A stretch of DNA of 12,723 bases from Acholeplasmataceae bacterium. GTDB taxonomy: Bacteria > Bacillota_I > Bacilli_A > Acholeplasmatales > Acholeplasmataceae. Position 1 is the first letter of the stretch, and every line of letters begins with the position of its first letter. The notes below the pieces were generated by a model that did not search any database, was not told the origin of the DNA, and saw only the letters and a list, made by a program, of their open reading frames with translations. This document shows, one piece after another, positions 4,384 to 12,723 of this stretch. The stretch spans positions 1-12,723 of the forward strand of contig JALNWO010000030.1 of NCBI GenBank assembly GCA_023230825.1, written 5' to 3'. Made by a program: the position numbers and the translations under genes.

Positions 4384-7300
4384 ATGGGATACAGTAACGT
4401 TACATACGGAAAAAAATCAGTTCGCAGAAACTATTCAAAAATGCGTTATGACGTTGATTTACCCGACCTCATCGAAATTCAAACCAAATCATTTAAATGG
4501 TTCATCGATGAAGGCATTAAAGAGTTGTTAGAGGATATCTCGCCGATTGAAGGACACAATGGAGATTTAAAACTTTATTTTGAAGAACATTTTCTCAGTG
4601 ATCCTAAATACAGTGCTCAAGAATCAAAGATTCGTGATGTCACCTACGCCAAACAATTATCAGCCCGGGTAAAATTGGAAAATGCCGTAACTGGTGAAGT
4701 CCGTGAAAACGTTGTCTTGATGTGTGAAATCCCTTTTATGACCCCATCAGGAACATTTGTTATTAACGGTGCTGAGCGTGTTGTTGTTTCACAAATTATT
4801 CGTTCAGCTGGTGCTTATTTTACAGGCGAAATTGACAAGAAACTCAATCAAGTCAAATACATGGCTCAAGTAATACCAACAAGGGGTGCATGGTTAGAAT
4901 TTGAACTCGGTTCAAAGAACATCATGTATGCGAAACTTGACCGGTCGAAAAAAATACCACTAACTACCATGATGAGAGCTTTAGGTTTTTCAAAGAAGAA
5001 AGACATTTATGAAGTCTTTGGAAAATCATCCTATATCGATTCAACCTTCGATAAAGATGAAACGAAAAACAGTGATGAAGCGATTATCGACTTATATTCA
5101 AAATTAAGACAGGGAGAGAAAGTCCCGGCCGACGCAGCACGTGAATTTGTTCGGATGCGTCTTTTTGAGCGTCGTCGCTATGACTTAGCGGCTGTCGGTC
5201 GTTACAAGTTTAACAAAAAGTTAGACGTCCTTAGACGAATCGAAGGACAATATACGGCAACCGATATCGTTGATCCAGAAACGGGCGAAATTCTCGTTCC
5301 TAAAGAAACTAAAATTACGCGAGATATTATTAAATTGCTCGAACAAAATCGTCATGTCTTAAGAAAAGAAGTCATTACCAAAGACGACTCCTTACAAAAT
5401 GAGACCCCTGATGAAATTTTAGCTGTTCGCTTACCTGACGGTGGCGATGGCTTATACACAAAAGAAAACATTATTAACTTAAGAACGGGCGAAGTGCTTG
5501 TTGCGAAAAACGAACTCATTACTCCAGAAGTTATTTCCCTTCTTATTCGCAACCGTCAATCACTTGATGAGAAAGTTATTAAGTATTTCTTAAGTTCAAA
5601 AGACATTTATCAAAAAGAAAGTGAGCGCAGTGGTGTCATCGTTGAGACCATTGAAATCACTGTCAAAGATAAAGAACTTGATAAAATTTATCCGGTTAAA
5701 GTCATTGGTTCCGATCAAAGAGAAAATCGTGAACATGTGACTTTATCTGATATTATTGCGTCTATGAGTTATTATCTAAACTTATACGATGGCATTGGTG
5801 AAACCGATGACATCGACCATTTAGGTAATCGTCGTCTGCGTTTAATTGGTGAACTCTTGAAAAATCAATTCCGGATTGGTTTAGCTCGTGCAGAGAAAAA
5901 CATTAAAGATAAAATGTCAACTACGACTTTTCAAGACGCCTCACCATCCAACATTATTAATATGACACCACTTGCAGGTGCGATTAAAACATTCTTTGGA
6001 AGTTCTCAACTTTCACAATTTATGGATCAAATTAACCCCCTCGCAGAACTCACGCAAAAAAGACGTGTTTCCGCGCTTGGAACGGGTGGTTTAGCACGTG
6101 ATCGTGCGGGTGTTGAAGTCCGTGACGTTCACAACTCTCACTACGGTCGGATTTGTCCAATTGAAACACCTGAAGGTCCATCAATTGGTTTAATTTCTTC
6201 ACTTTCCTCATACGGAAAAGTGGATCAATATGGTTTTATTCAAACCCCCTATTTAAAAGTGGATCACTCAAGTGGGCAACCCATACCGACTCAAGAAATC
6301 AAATATTTAACTGCCGATGAAGAAGACGATGAAATCATCGCTTCAGCAGCAACCGCTCTTGATGAAAACGGAGTGATTATCGATGAGAAGGTCATCGGTC
6401 GTCATAAAGGTGAAACATCCATGTTTGATAAGTCAGAAGTGACTTATATGGACGTTAGTCCCAAACAAATTGTTTCGGTTGCGACCGCAACCATTCCTTT
6501 CTTGGAACATGATGATGCCTCACGTGCCCTCATGGGTGCGAACATGCAACGTCAAGCTGTACCGCTTTTAAGCCCAGAGGCTCCAATCGTTGGTACCGGT
6601 GTTGAATATCGTGCCGCAAAAGATTCAGGTGCGATTATTACTGCTGATGTTGAAGGCTTTGTCACGTATGCTGATGGGACAAAAATCACCATCACACCTC
6701 GTCCCGATGAAATTGTTTCTATCGGTGAAAAAGTCATTTACGATCCGAAGAAAAACTTTACTTTTGAAATTGCGAAAGCATTAAACGATTATGGTTTAGG
6801 TCAAGAAAGAACATATCCTTTAACAACTTTCTTCCGATCCAACCAAGATACGAATATTTTACAACGTCCCATTGTTAAAGAACAAGAATACGTCAATTTA
6901 GGCGATGTCATTGCCGATGGTCCATCGGTTAAAGATGGCGAACTCGCTTTAGGCCGAAACGTCACCGTTGCCTTTATGACTTGGGAAGGATACAACTATG
7001 AAGACGCGATTATTTTATCTGAAGACCTCGTTCAAGAAGACGTGTATACATCAATCCACATCGATGAATACATTATTGAAACACGCGAATTAAAGACGGG
7101 TAGTGGCCGTGAGGAAATTACGAAAGAAGTTCCTAACGCTGGCCCAGAAGCTTTAAAAAACTTAGATGAGTATGGCGTCGTTGTTCCCGGTAGTGAAGTA
7201 AGAGAAGGCGATATTTTAGTCGGTAAAATTACTCCTAAAGGCGTTTTTGAACCTTCACCATCAGAAAAACTAATCCACGCTGTCCTTGGTGAAAAATCAC

Positions 7301-8310
7301 GTGAATATCGCGATTCATCTCTCCGTGTTCCTCATGGTGGTGGTGGTATCGTTCAATCGATTAAATATTTTAATAAAAAACAAGGTGATACGCTTCCAAG
7401 TGGCGTGAACGAAAGAATTATCGTTTATGTCGCGAAAAAACGGAAGATCTCCGAGGGCGACAAAATGGCTGGACGCCACGGTAATAAAGGGGTTATTTCC
7501 CGAATCTTACCGAAAGAAGATATGCCCTACATGGCAGATGGTACGCCCATTGATATTATGTTAAACCCACTTGGTGTTCCTTCACGGATGAACATCGGGC
7601 AAATTTTAGAAATCCATTTAGGCATCGCAGCGAAAAACTTAGGTATTAAAATTGCGACTCCTGTTTTCGATGGTTTGGATAATGAAGACTTACAAATCAT
7701 TATGAAAGAATCTCGTGATAAAACCGAAGCGATGGTCGCTCCGAAAAAACCGCTTGATGAAATGGATGAATTAGAAAAATTAAATTATGAATTAGACCAA
7801 AAAATGTTAGCGCGTTTTGGTGAAGATGGTAAAACCGTCTTATACGACGGAAGAACCGGTGAACCTTTCGACAACCGTGTTTCTGTTGGAGTCATGTATA
7901 TGATTAAACTTTCACACATGGTCGATGATAAACTCCACGCTCGTTCTGTTGGACCTTACACATTAGTAACCCAACAACCAATGGGCGGAAAAGCGCAAAA
8001 CGGTGGTCAACGATTTGGAGAAATGGAAGTTTGGGCTCTCTATGCTTATGGTGCTGCCCATACCTTGCAAGAAATGTTAACGATTAAATCCGATGATATG
8101 ATTGGAAGAAACCGTGTCTTTAGCTCCATTACTCATGATAGACCGATTCCACAAGCCTCTGTTCCCGAATCCTTTAGGGTTTTAACAAGAGAGCTCCAAG
8201 CCTTGGGATTATATGTGGAATTAATTGATGCCAATACTGGTGAAAATGAGGCGACCAAATCATTGGTCGACCATACCCGTACGGCCTTTACTAAAGGAGG
8301 GTATCGCTAA
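4384..8310 (+). CDS. rpoB: DNA-directed RNA polymerase subunit beta
   Basis: The 1308-residue product is the beta subunit of RNA polymerase, forming one pincer and half the active site. Hallmarks in order are [13 protein letters not shown] near the N-terminus, the rifampicin region [20 protein letters not shown] (about residues 538-557), [53 protein letters not shown] (1021-1036) and the C-terminal [19 protein letters not shown]. It is longer than B. subtilis beta (about 1193), mainly from an internal repeat at residues 300-331 and 368-399. At the position of E. coli His526 there is Gln558. The SD AGGAG (4371-4375) lies 8 bases before ATG 4384. The C-terminus is short and lacks the long acidic tail of Bacillus. 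The stop overlaps the rpoC start (TAATG). Confidence 0.98.
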   Translation: MGYSNVTYGKKSVRRNYSKMRYDVDLPDLIEIQTKSFKWFIDEGIKELLEDISPIEGHNGDLKLYFEEHFLSDPKYSAQESKIRDVTYAKQLSARVKLENAVTGEVRENVVLMCEIPFMTPSGTFVINGAERVVVSQIIRSAGAYFTGEIDKKLNQVKYMAQVIPTRGAWLEFELGSKNIMYAKLDRSKKIPLTTMMRALGFSKKKDIYEVFGKSSYIDSTFDKDETKNSDEAIIDLYSKLRQGEKVPADAAREFVRMRLFERRRYDLAAVGRYKFNKKLDVLRRIEGQYTATDIVDPETGEILVPKETKITRDIIKLLEQNRHVLRKEVITKDDSLQNETPDEILAVRLPDGGDGLYTKENIINLRTGEVLVAKNELITPEVISLLIRNRQSLDEKVIKYFLSSKDIYQKESERSGVIVETIEITVKDKELDKIYPVKVIGSDQRENREHVTLSDIIASMSYYLNLYDGIGETDDIDHLGNRRLRLIGELLKNQFRIGLARAEKNIKDKMSTTTFQDASPSNIINMTPLAGAIKTFFGSSQLSQFMDQINPLAELTQKRRVSALGTGGLARDRAGVEVRDVHNSHYGRICPIETPEGPSIGLISSLSSYGKVDQYGFIQTPYLKVDHSSGQPIPTQEIKYLTADEEDDEIIASAATALDENGVIIDEKVIGRHKGETSMFDKSEVTYMDVSPKQIVSVATATIPFLEHDDASRALMGANMQRQAVPLLSPEAPIVGTGVEYRAAKDSGAIITADVEGFVTYADGTKITITPRPDEIVSIGEKVIYDPKKNFTFEIAKALNDYGLGQERTYPLTTFFRSNQDTNILQRPIVKEQEYVNLGDVIADGPSVKDGELALGRNVTVAFMTWEGYNYEDAIILSEDLVQEDVYTSIHIDEYIIETRELKTGSGREEITKEVPNAGPEALKNLDEYGVVVPGSEVREGDILVGKITPKGVFEPSPSEKLIHAVLGEKSREYRDSSLRVPHGGGGIVQSIKYFNKKQGDTLPSGVNERIIVYVAKKRKISEGDKMAGRHGNKGVISRILPKEDMPYMADGTPIDIMLNPLGVPSRMNIGQILEIHLGIAAKNLGIKIATPVFDGLDNEDLQIIMKESRDKTEAMVAPKKPLDEMDELEKLNYELDQKMLARFGEDGKTVLYDGRTGEPFDNRVSVGVMYMIKLSHMVDDKLHARSVGPYTLVTQQPMGGKAQNGGQRFGEMEVWALYAYGAAHTLQEMLTIKSDDMIGRNRVFSSITHDRPIPQASVPESFRVLTRELQALGLYVELIDANTGENEATKSLVDHTRTAFTKGGYR
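5281..5580 (+). repeat. Internal duplication within rpoB (lobe region)
   Basis: Residues 300-331 ([20 protein letters not shown] onward) and 368-399 ([20 protein letters not shown] onward) align without gaps with 16 of 32 identical, 68 residues (204 bases) apart. B. subtilis beta, from memory, has one copy ([11 protein letters not shown]…) here. The DNA copies (5281-5376 and 5485-5580) are diverged, so the duplication is old. Confidence 0.75.
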
Positions 8311-11300
8311 TGGCAAGAGAAAAATTAAATTTACACGTTGAATCGTTAAAACTTTCTGAAGATGCGCTCAACGCCTTAAAACTTGCAGGGATTGACCATT
8401 TAGATGATTTCAACACCTTTAACTTAAAAGAGCTTCAAATGTTACTTGCGGAAAGTTTCGAAGAAGTCAAATCGATTTTAAGACGTTACAGCTTACCAAG
8501 AGACATTGAAAACTTAAACTTAAGTGAAGAAACAGTTGAATTACTGAAAAAAGCAGGCGTTCATGATTTAATTCAATTTTTAGAGTTTAACCGCCAAGAC
8601 TTAAACCAACTCTTTTTAGATGATCTAATTTTACGTCAAGAAATTAACGGCGTTTTAGAATTTTATGGCGTGGATCCTCTTAAAGATCAAGTACCCAAAC
8701 CTATTCTTGAGAAAAAGACTGAAGACGTCTTTATTAGTTCTGATGACATGTTTGATGAAATCGATAAAGTCGATTTATCAGAACGTATCGGACGTGAAGT
8801 GACACCAATTAGAAAAGGGTATGGTTCAAGAACGTTCTCCCATTTGAAAATTCGGATGGCTTCTCCAGATGAGATTAGACAATGGTCTTATGGTGAAGTA
8901 AAAACCCACGAAACAATTAACTACCGGACTTCAAAACCTGAAGAAGGTGGTTTGTTCTGCGAGCGTATTTTTGGACCAACTAGAGACTATCAATGCGCAT
9001 GTGGGAAAAAACAAAGCGGTAATAAAGGCCAGATTTGTCAAAAATGTGGGATTGAAATTACCGAGGCGAAAGTCAGAAGAGAACGGATGGGTCATATTGA
9101 ATTAGAAGCTCCTGTCGTTCATACATGGTACTTAAAAAATTCCCCTTCACGCTTAGCAATTTTATTAGGTATTAAAGCCAAATCGTTAGAAGAAGTGGTT
9201 TATCATGCCTCATATATCGTCACCGATCCAGGGGCTGCACCACTGATGAAAAAACAAATCTTAACCGAACAAGAATATTCGATTTTATTAGAAAAATATG
9301 GTAGCCGTCGCTTTACTGCCCTAACGGGCGCAGAAGCTGTTAAGAAATTACTACAAGATCTAGACTTAGACAAAGAAGTTCGGTCATTACGTCGGAAGTT
9401 AAAATCCGCTTCTAAACAAAAACGTGAACGGATTATTAAACGTCTTGAAGTTGTTGAAGCATTTAATAACTCTGACAATAAACCAGAGTGGATGGTCATG
9501 GACGTGATTCCGGTTATCCCACCTGATTTAAGACCCATGGTTGCCTTAGATGGGGGTCGCTTCGCGACAACCGACTTAAACGACTTATACCGAAGAATTT
9601 TAAACCGGAATAACCGTTTGAAAAAACAAAAAGAACAACTCGCACCAAGATTAATTACCAAAAACGAAAAACGGATGTTACAAGAAGCTGCTGACGCTTT
9701 ATTTGATAATGCCAAACGGGGCAAAAAAGCTGCTGTTGAACGTAACCGTCACTTAAAATCTTTATCTGATATGTTACGTGGTAAACAAGGTCGTTTCCGT
9801 CAAAACTTACTCGGTAAACGGGTTGACTACTCTGGTCGTTCCGTCATCGTTGTTGGACCTGACTTAGAAATGTATCAATGTGGAATTCCTCGCGAAATGG
9901 CAATTACTTTATTCAAACCATTCGTTTTACGTGAACTCCAAAAAATGCAAGGCGATGACCAAATTTCTAAGAAAAATGCCAACTCTAAATACGAAAAGAT
10001 GGATGACGATGTTTGGCGCGCTTTAGAGAAGGTTGTTAAAGAGCATCCAGTTTTATTAAACCGTGCCCCAACCTTACACCGTTTAGGAATTCAAGCGTTT
10101 GAACCAAAGTTAATCGATGGAAAAGCGATTCGCTTACATCCGCTTGTCACAGTCGCGTTTAACGCTGACTTTGACGGTGACCAAATGGCTGTTCACGTTC
10201 CTCTTTCCAATGAAGCTCAAGCAGAAGCAAGATTACTCATGCTTGCGTCTAACAACATTTTGAACCCGAAAGACGGAAAACCAGTTGTTACACCATCACA
10301 AGACATGGTTTTAGGAAACTATTATTTAACCATTGAAGAACGTTTAGCTAAACAATTTAGTGGCTACCGTGCAGAAATTAAACAAGAAGAACATCAAGAA
10401 AAACATCGTAACGAAGGACATTTCTTCTTTAATTTTGATGAAGCCAACTTGGCTTATCAACACGGTGAGATTGGTCTTCATACGGCGATCTTCATTGATC
10501 CTAAATCGATTAACCAAAAGTTTACTGAAGAACAACTAAACCAATATTTACTCACAACAATCGGGAAATTAATTTTCAACCAAATCTTACCCACAACATT
10601 CCCCTATTTAAACGAACCAACCATAGACAACTTAGAAAATAAAACACCTGATATTTACTTTATGAAGCGGGGAACAAATCCTCAAGAATTTATCAAAACT
10701 ACATCTGTACCTTCACCCTTTAAAAAGAAATTCTTATCACAAATTATTGCTCAAGTTTTTAAAGAGTTACACATTTCTGAAACTTCAAAAATGTTAGACA
10801 GATTAAAAGACCTTGGTTTCAAATATTCAACCGTTGCTGGAATTACAGTTTCGTTTGCGGATATTAACGTCTACTCGAAAAAACAAGAACGGATTGATGA
10901 AGCCAATGCAAAAATTGATCAAATTACTGAATGGCATGAAGACGGTATGTTAACCGATTCTGAACGCCGTGAGCTCGTCATTAAAGAATGGCAAGATGCC
11001 CGTGATGAAATCCAAGATGGACTGATGAGTGAGTTCGAAGACGATAATAACATCTATATGATGAGTGATTCTGGAGCGCGTGGTAACGCCTCAAACTTCT
11101 CGCAATTAGCAGGTATGCGCGGACTGATGAATAACCCTAAAGGGGAAACCATTGAAGTACCGGTTCAAGCCTCATTTAGAGAAGGTCTTACCGTTTCTGA
11201 ATTCTTTATTTCAACACACGGTGCGAGAAAGGGTTCAACCGATACCGCTTTAAAAACCGCTGAATCAGGTTATTTAACCCGTCGTCTCGTTGACGTTTCT

Positions 11301-12497
11301 CAAGATGTGATTGTTGTCGATGAAGATTGTCAAACAGAAAAAGGCGTTGTCATGAGTGCTGTTATTGAAGATGGAAAAGAAATCGTTCCCCTTTATGACC
11401 GCATCATTGGCCGCTATGCATCAAAAGATGTGGAAAATCCAAAAGTGAAAAAAGAAGTGCTCGTTCGTAGAAACGAATTAATCACCGAAGAAATCGCTGC
11501 GAAGATGATTGAACTTGGACTCACTGAAGTCGAGATTCGTTCGAACTTAACGTGTAATTCTGAAAATGGTGTTTGTGCGAAATGTTACGGCCGTAACCTC
11601 GCAACCAATACTCGTGTTGAAGTTGGTGAAGCTGTTGGTGTTGTTGCTGCTCAATCGATTGGTGAACCTGGTACACAGTTAACCATGCGTACCTTCCACA
11701 CCGGTGGAGTTGCTTCATCATCTGATATTACCCAAGGTTTACCGCGGATTCAAGAATTATTTGAAGCGAGAAACCCCAAAGGGAAAGCAACCTTAACGGA
11801 AGTCGATGGAAAAGTAAGGTCAGTTGAAAGACAACGTGGTGGCTCAACAATCATTACGATTACGGATGCACAAGATAAAGAGTACAAATACACCTTAGAT
11901 CCAAACGTTGAGTCATTGGTTCGTAAAAATGCAGTCGTTAAAGCTGGACAACGACTCTCACTCGGATCCATTCATCCAAAAGAACTCTTAAGAATTAAAT
12001 CAACTGAAGCTGCTCAAACGTATATTTTACAAGAAGTCCAAAAAGTTTATCGGGCCCAAGGGGTTGAAATTTCTGATAAACATATCGAGATTATTATCCG
12101 CCAAATGTTAAGAAGAATTACCGTTGTCACAGAAGGCGACACCAATTTATTGCCAGGAACTGAAGTGTCTGTTTCTGAATTCAAACGGGAAAACAAAAAA
12201 GCTTTTGAGGAAGGTAAACGCCTTGCGGTGGGTCGTCCCATCTTACTCGGTATTACAAGAGCATCCTTAAGAAGTGATTCCTTCTTATCTGCTGCGTCAT
12301 TCCAAGAAACAACCCGCATTTTAACAGACGCAGCCATTCGTGGTAAAACCGATGAACTCCATGGTCTAAAAGAAAACGTCATTATTGGTGGTCTCATTCC
12401 TGCTGGTACAGGGATTCTCAAAGATAAGTTCTTTGATTACGACCGTTCCAACGCAACACTTGAAAACGATGACGATGATGATTACTTATACGATTAA
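8310..12497 (+). CDS. rpoC: DNA-directed RNA polymerase subunit beta' with N-terminal alpha-CTD-like extension
   Basis: The 1395-residue product is the catalytic beta' subunit. Canonical sequence starts near residue 179 ([19 protein letters not shown]). The first zinc site uses C229, C231, C243 and C246, the Mg-binding loop NADFDGD is 618-624 (Asp 620, 622, 624), the bridge helix lies around 966-995, the second zinc site uses C1007, C1082, C1089 and C1092, and the trigger loop holds LTMRTFH with M1126, R1127 and H1130. No insertion interrupts the trigger loop. About 170 residues precede the usual start: two alpha-CTD-like domains (11-62, 67-120) and an acidic linker. The start is firm: AAAGGAGG (8293-8300) is 9 bases before ATG 8310, which overlaps the rpoB stop, and the frame is open throughout. 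The C-terminus ends in an acidic tail, [12 protein letters not shown]. subtilis beta' is about 1199 residues. Confidence 0.98.
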   Translation: MAREKLNLHVESLKLSEDALNALKLAGIDHLDDFNTFNLKELQMLLAESFEEVKSILRRYSLPRDIENLNLSEETVELLKKAGVHDLIQFLEFNRQDLNQLFLDDLILRQEINGVLEFYGVDPLKDQVPKPILEKKTEDVFISSDDMFDEIDKVDLSERIGREVTPIRKGYGSRTFSHLKIRMASPDEIRQWSYGEVKTHETINYRTSKPEEGGLFCERIFGPTRDYQCACGKKQSGNKGQICQKCGIEITEAKVRRERMGHIELEAPVVHTWYLKNSPSRLAILLGIKAKSLEEVVYHASYIVTDPGAAPLMKKQILTEQEYSILLEKYGSRRFTALTGAEAVKKLLQDLDLDKEVRSLRRKLKSASKQKRERIIKRLEVVEAFNNSDNKPEWMVMDVIPVIPPDLRPMVALDGGRFATTDLNDLYRRILNRNNRLKKQKEQLAPRLITKNEKRMLQEAADALFDNAKRGKKAAVERNRHLKSLSDMLRGKQGRFRQNLLGKRVDYSGRSVIVVGPDLEMYQCGIPREMAITLFKPFVLRELQKMQGDDQISKKNANSKYEKMDDDVWRALEKVVKEHPVLLNRAPTLHRLGIQAFEPKLIDGKAIRLHPLVTVAFNADFDGDQMAVHVPLSNEAQAEARLLMLASNNILNPKDGKPVVTPSQDMVLGNYYLTIEERLAKQFSGYRAEIKQEEHQEKHRNEGHFFFNFDEANLAYQHGEIGLHTAIFIDPKSINQKFTEEQLNQYLLTTIGKLIFNQILPTTFPYLNEPTIDNLENKTPDIYFMKRGTNPQEFIKTTSVPSPFKKKFLSQIIAQVFKELHISETSKMLDRLKDLGFKYSTVAGITVSFADINVYSKKQERIDEANAKIDQITEWHEDGMLTDSERRELVIKEWQDARDEIQDGLMSEFEDDNNIYMMSDSGARGNASNFSQLAGMRGLMNNPKGETIEVPVQASFREGLTVSEFFISTHGARKGSTDTALKTAESGYLTRRLVDVSQDVIVVDEDCQTEKGVVMSAVIEDGKEIVPLYDRIIGRYASKDVENPKVKKEVLVRRNELITEEIAAKMIELGLTEVEIRSNLTCNSENGVCAKCYGRNLATNTRVEVGEAVGVVAAQSIGEPGTQLTMRTFHTGGVASSSDITQGLPRIQELFEARNPKGKATLTEVDGKVRSVERQRGGSTIITITDAQDKEYKYTLDPNVESLVRKNAVVKAGQRLSLGSIHPKELLRIKSTEAAQTYILQEVQKVYRAQGVEISDKHIEIIIRQMLRRITVVTEGDTNLLPGTEVSVSEFKRENKKAFEEGKRLAVGRPILLGITRASLRSDSFLSAASFQETTRILTDAAIRGKTDELHGLKENVIIGGLIPAGTGILKDKFFDYDRSNATLENDDDDDYLYD
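8340..8669 (+). other. Region encoding tandem alpha-CTD-like (helix-hairpin-helix) domains of beta'
   Basis: Residues 11-62 contain [19 protein letters not shown] and [14 protein letters not shown]; residues 67-120 contain [19 protein letters not shown]. Both follow the pattern of the RpoA C-terminal domain (LxLSxxxxNxLKxAGIxxxxEL … SLEEVKxxLxxxGL). Arg265 of E. coli alpha aligns with Asp18 and Glu74, and the LGxKS hairpin is lost in both repeats. The assignment is by eye from pattern; NusA-type acidic repeats, also tandem helix-hairpin-helix modules, are the main alternative. Confidence 0.75.
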
Positions 12498-12512
12498 GTT
12501 TATCAATCACAT

Positions 12513-12539
12513 AAAGCTGAGATTTTTCTCAGCTTTTTT
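12513..12539 (+). terminator. Intrinsic terminator after rpoC
   Basis: AAAGCTGAG (12513-12521) and CTCAGCTTT (12528-12536) form a perfect 9-bp stem with an ATTTTT loop. T12534-T12539 and a further T-run to 12548 follow. It ends the rpoBC transcript 15 bases after the stop. Confidence 0.93.
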
Positions 12540-12593
12540 CTTTTTTTATGTCTTTTCGTATCTTGGAAAAATATGTAAACCATGCGATAAACC

Positions 12594-12622
12594 TTGACGC
12601 GATGCTTTTTTTTGATTAGAAT
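12594..12622 (+). promoter_or_regulatory. Promoter of the next operon (probably rpsL/str)
   Basis: TTGACG (12594-12599), a 17-base spacer, then TAGAAT (12617-12622). Transcription would start near 12629. The gene served lies beyond the window; in Firmicutes the str operon (rpsL, or a ybxF-type gene then rpsL) follows rpoC. An SD-like AAAAGAGGA at the window end (12714-12722) would suit a start just past 12723. Confidence 0.72.
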
Positions 12623-12637
12623 GTAAATTGTCCTTTC

Positions 12638-12664
12638 AAATACACATTTTAAAATGTGCTATTT
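12638..12664 (+). other. Hairpin in the leader downstream of the last promoter
   Basis: AAATACACATTTT (12638-12650) is complementary to AAAATGTG-c-TATTT (12651-12664) with one bulged C. The central CACATTTTAAAATGTG is a perfect 16-base palindrome. It lies about 10 bases after the predicted transcription start. It could be a leader hairpin or a palindromic protein site; no T-tract follows, so it is not a terminator. Confidence 0.5.
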
Positions 12665-12723
12665 AAGAAACAAACATCAACTTATGTACTATAATAACAA
12701 TAAATGCGAAATGAAAAGAGGAA

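Noticed and set aside
9203..9724. Antisense open frame of 173 codons inside rpoC
   Set aside because: It lies wholly under conserved beta' sequence; its composition (Ser/Arg/Phe-rich) is what the reverse complement of this coding region produces.
12385..12597. Overlapping + frame of 70 codons at the rpoC end
   Set aside because: It runs through the rpoC terminator and its Phe-rich tail is just the translated T-tract.
12690..12695. TATAAT near the window end as a second promoter
   Set aside because: No acceptable -35 at 16-18 bases upstream (GAAACA at best); the TTGACG-17-TAGAAT promoter upstream is much better.
12704..12723. ATG codons at 12704 and 12711 as starts of the next gene
   Set aside because: Neither has an upstream SD, and the AAAAGAGGA downstream of them looks like the real ribosome-binding site for a start beyond the window.
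1..12723. CRISPR arrays, insertion sequences, tRNA/rRNA genes or phage genes
   Set aside because: No spaced direct repeats, transposase-like frames, terminal inverted repeats or RNA-gene signatures were seen; almost the whole window is conserved housekeeping genes.

Overview
The window is a classic Firmicutes/Mollicutes-type transcription–translation cluster, all on the + strand: rpmG–secE–nusG, rplK–rplA, rplJ–rplL, an RsmC-like methyltransferase gene, rpoB and rpoC. It ends in the promoter and leader of the next operon, where the str genes (rpsL onward) would be expected. The DNA is A+T-rich, Shine-Dalgarno (SD) sites are strong (AGGAGG-like), and every start codon is ATG. UGA must be a stop, because secE ends at a TGA that overlaps the nusG start, and Trp is encoded only by TGG. 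CGG arginine codons are common. Together with unusual polymerase features, this suggests a standard-code lineage near Acholeplasmatales/Izemoplasmatales or a related deep Bacillota branch, rather than a code-4 Mycoplasma. That placement is inference.

Layout: 37-253 holds a consensus promoter, a hairpin carrying the SD, and rpmG (L33). secE (three membrane segments) and nusG follow, coupled by an ATGA overlap, and end in an intrinsic terminator near 1237-1267. A second promoter, almost identical to the first, drives rplK and rplA; between these two genes lies a hairpin resembling the ribosomal protein L1 binding site. Between rplA and rplJ lie a recognisable L10-leader core and a terminator hairpin (attenuator). 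A terminator follows rplL. The methyltransferase gene comes next, then a third promoter, then rpoB and rpoC overlapping as TAATG. A strong terminator follows rpoC. A fourth promoter and a leader hairpin fill the end of the window.

The genes supply ribosomal stalk and stalk-base proteins (L11, L1, L10, L7/L12), L33, the SecE translocon subunit, the elongation factor NusG, and the two large RNA polymerase subunits. Control appears to act at coordinated sigma-A-type promoters plus ribosomal-protein feedback sites (L1, L10).

The most notable observation is in rpoC. The beta' subunit carries about 170 extra residues ahead of its usual N-terminus. These contain two tandem domains resembling the alpha-subunit C-terminal domain, but with the key DNA-contacting arginine replaced by Asp or Glu, followed by an acidic linker. 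Also unusual are an internal duplication in the rpoB lobe region, a Gln at the rifampicin-site position normally His, a three-segment SecE, and an SD placed in the loop of a terminator-like hairpin before rpmG.
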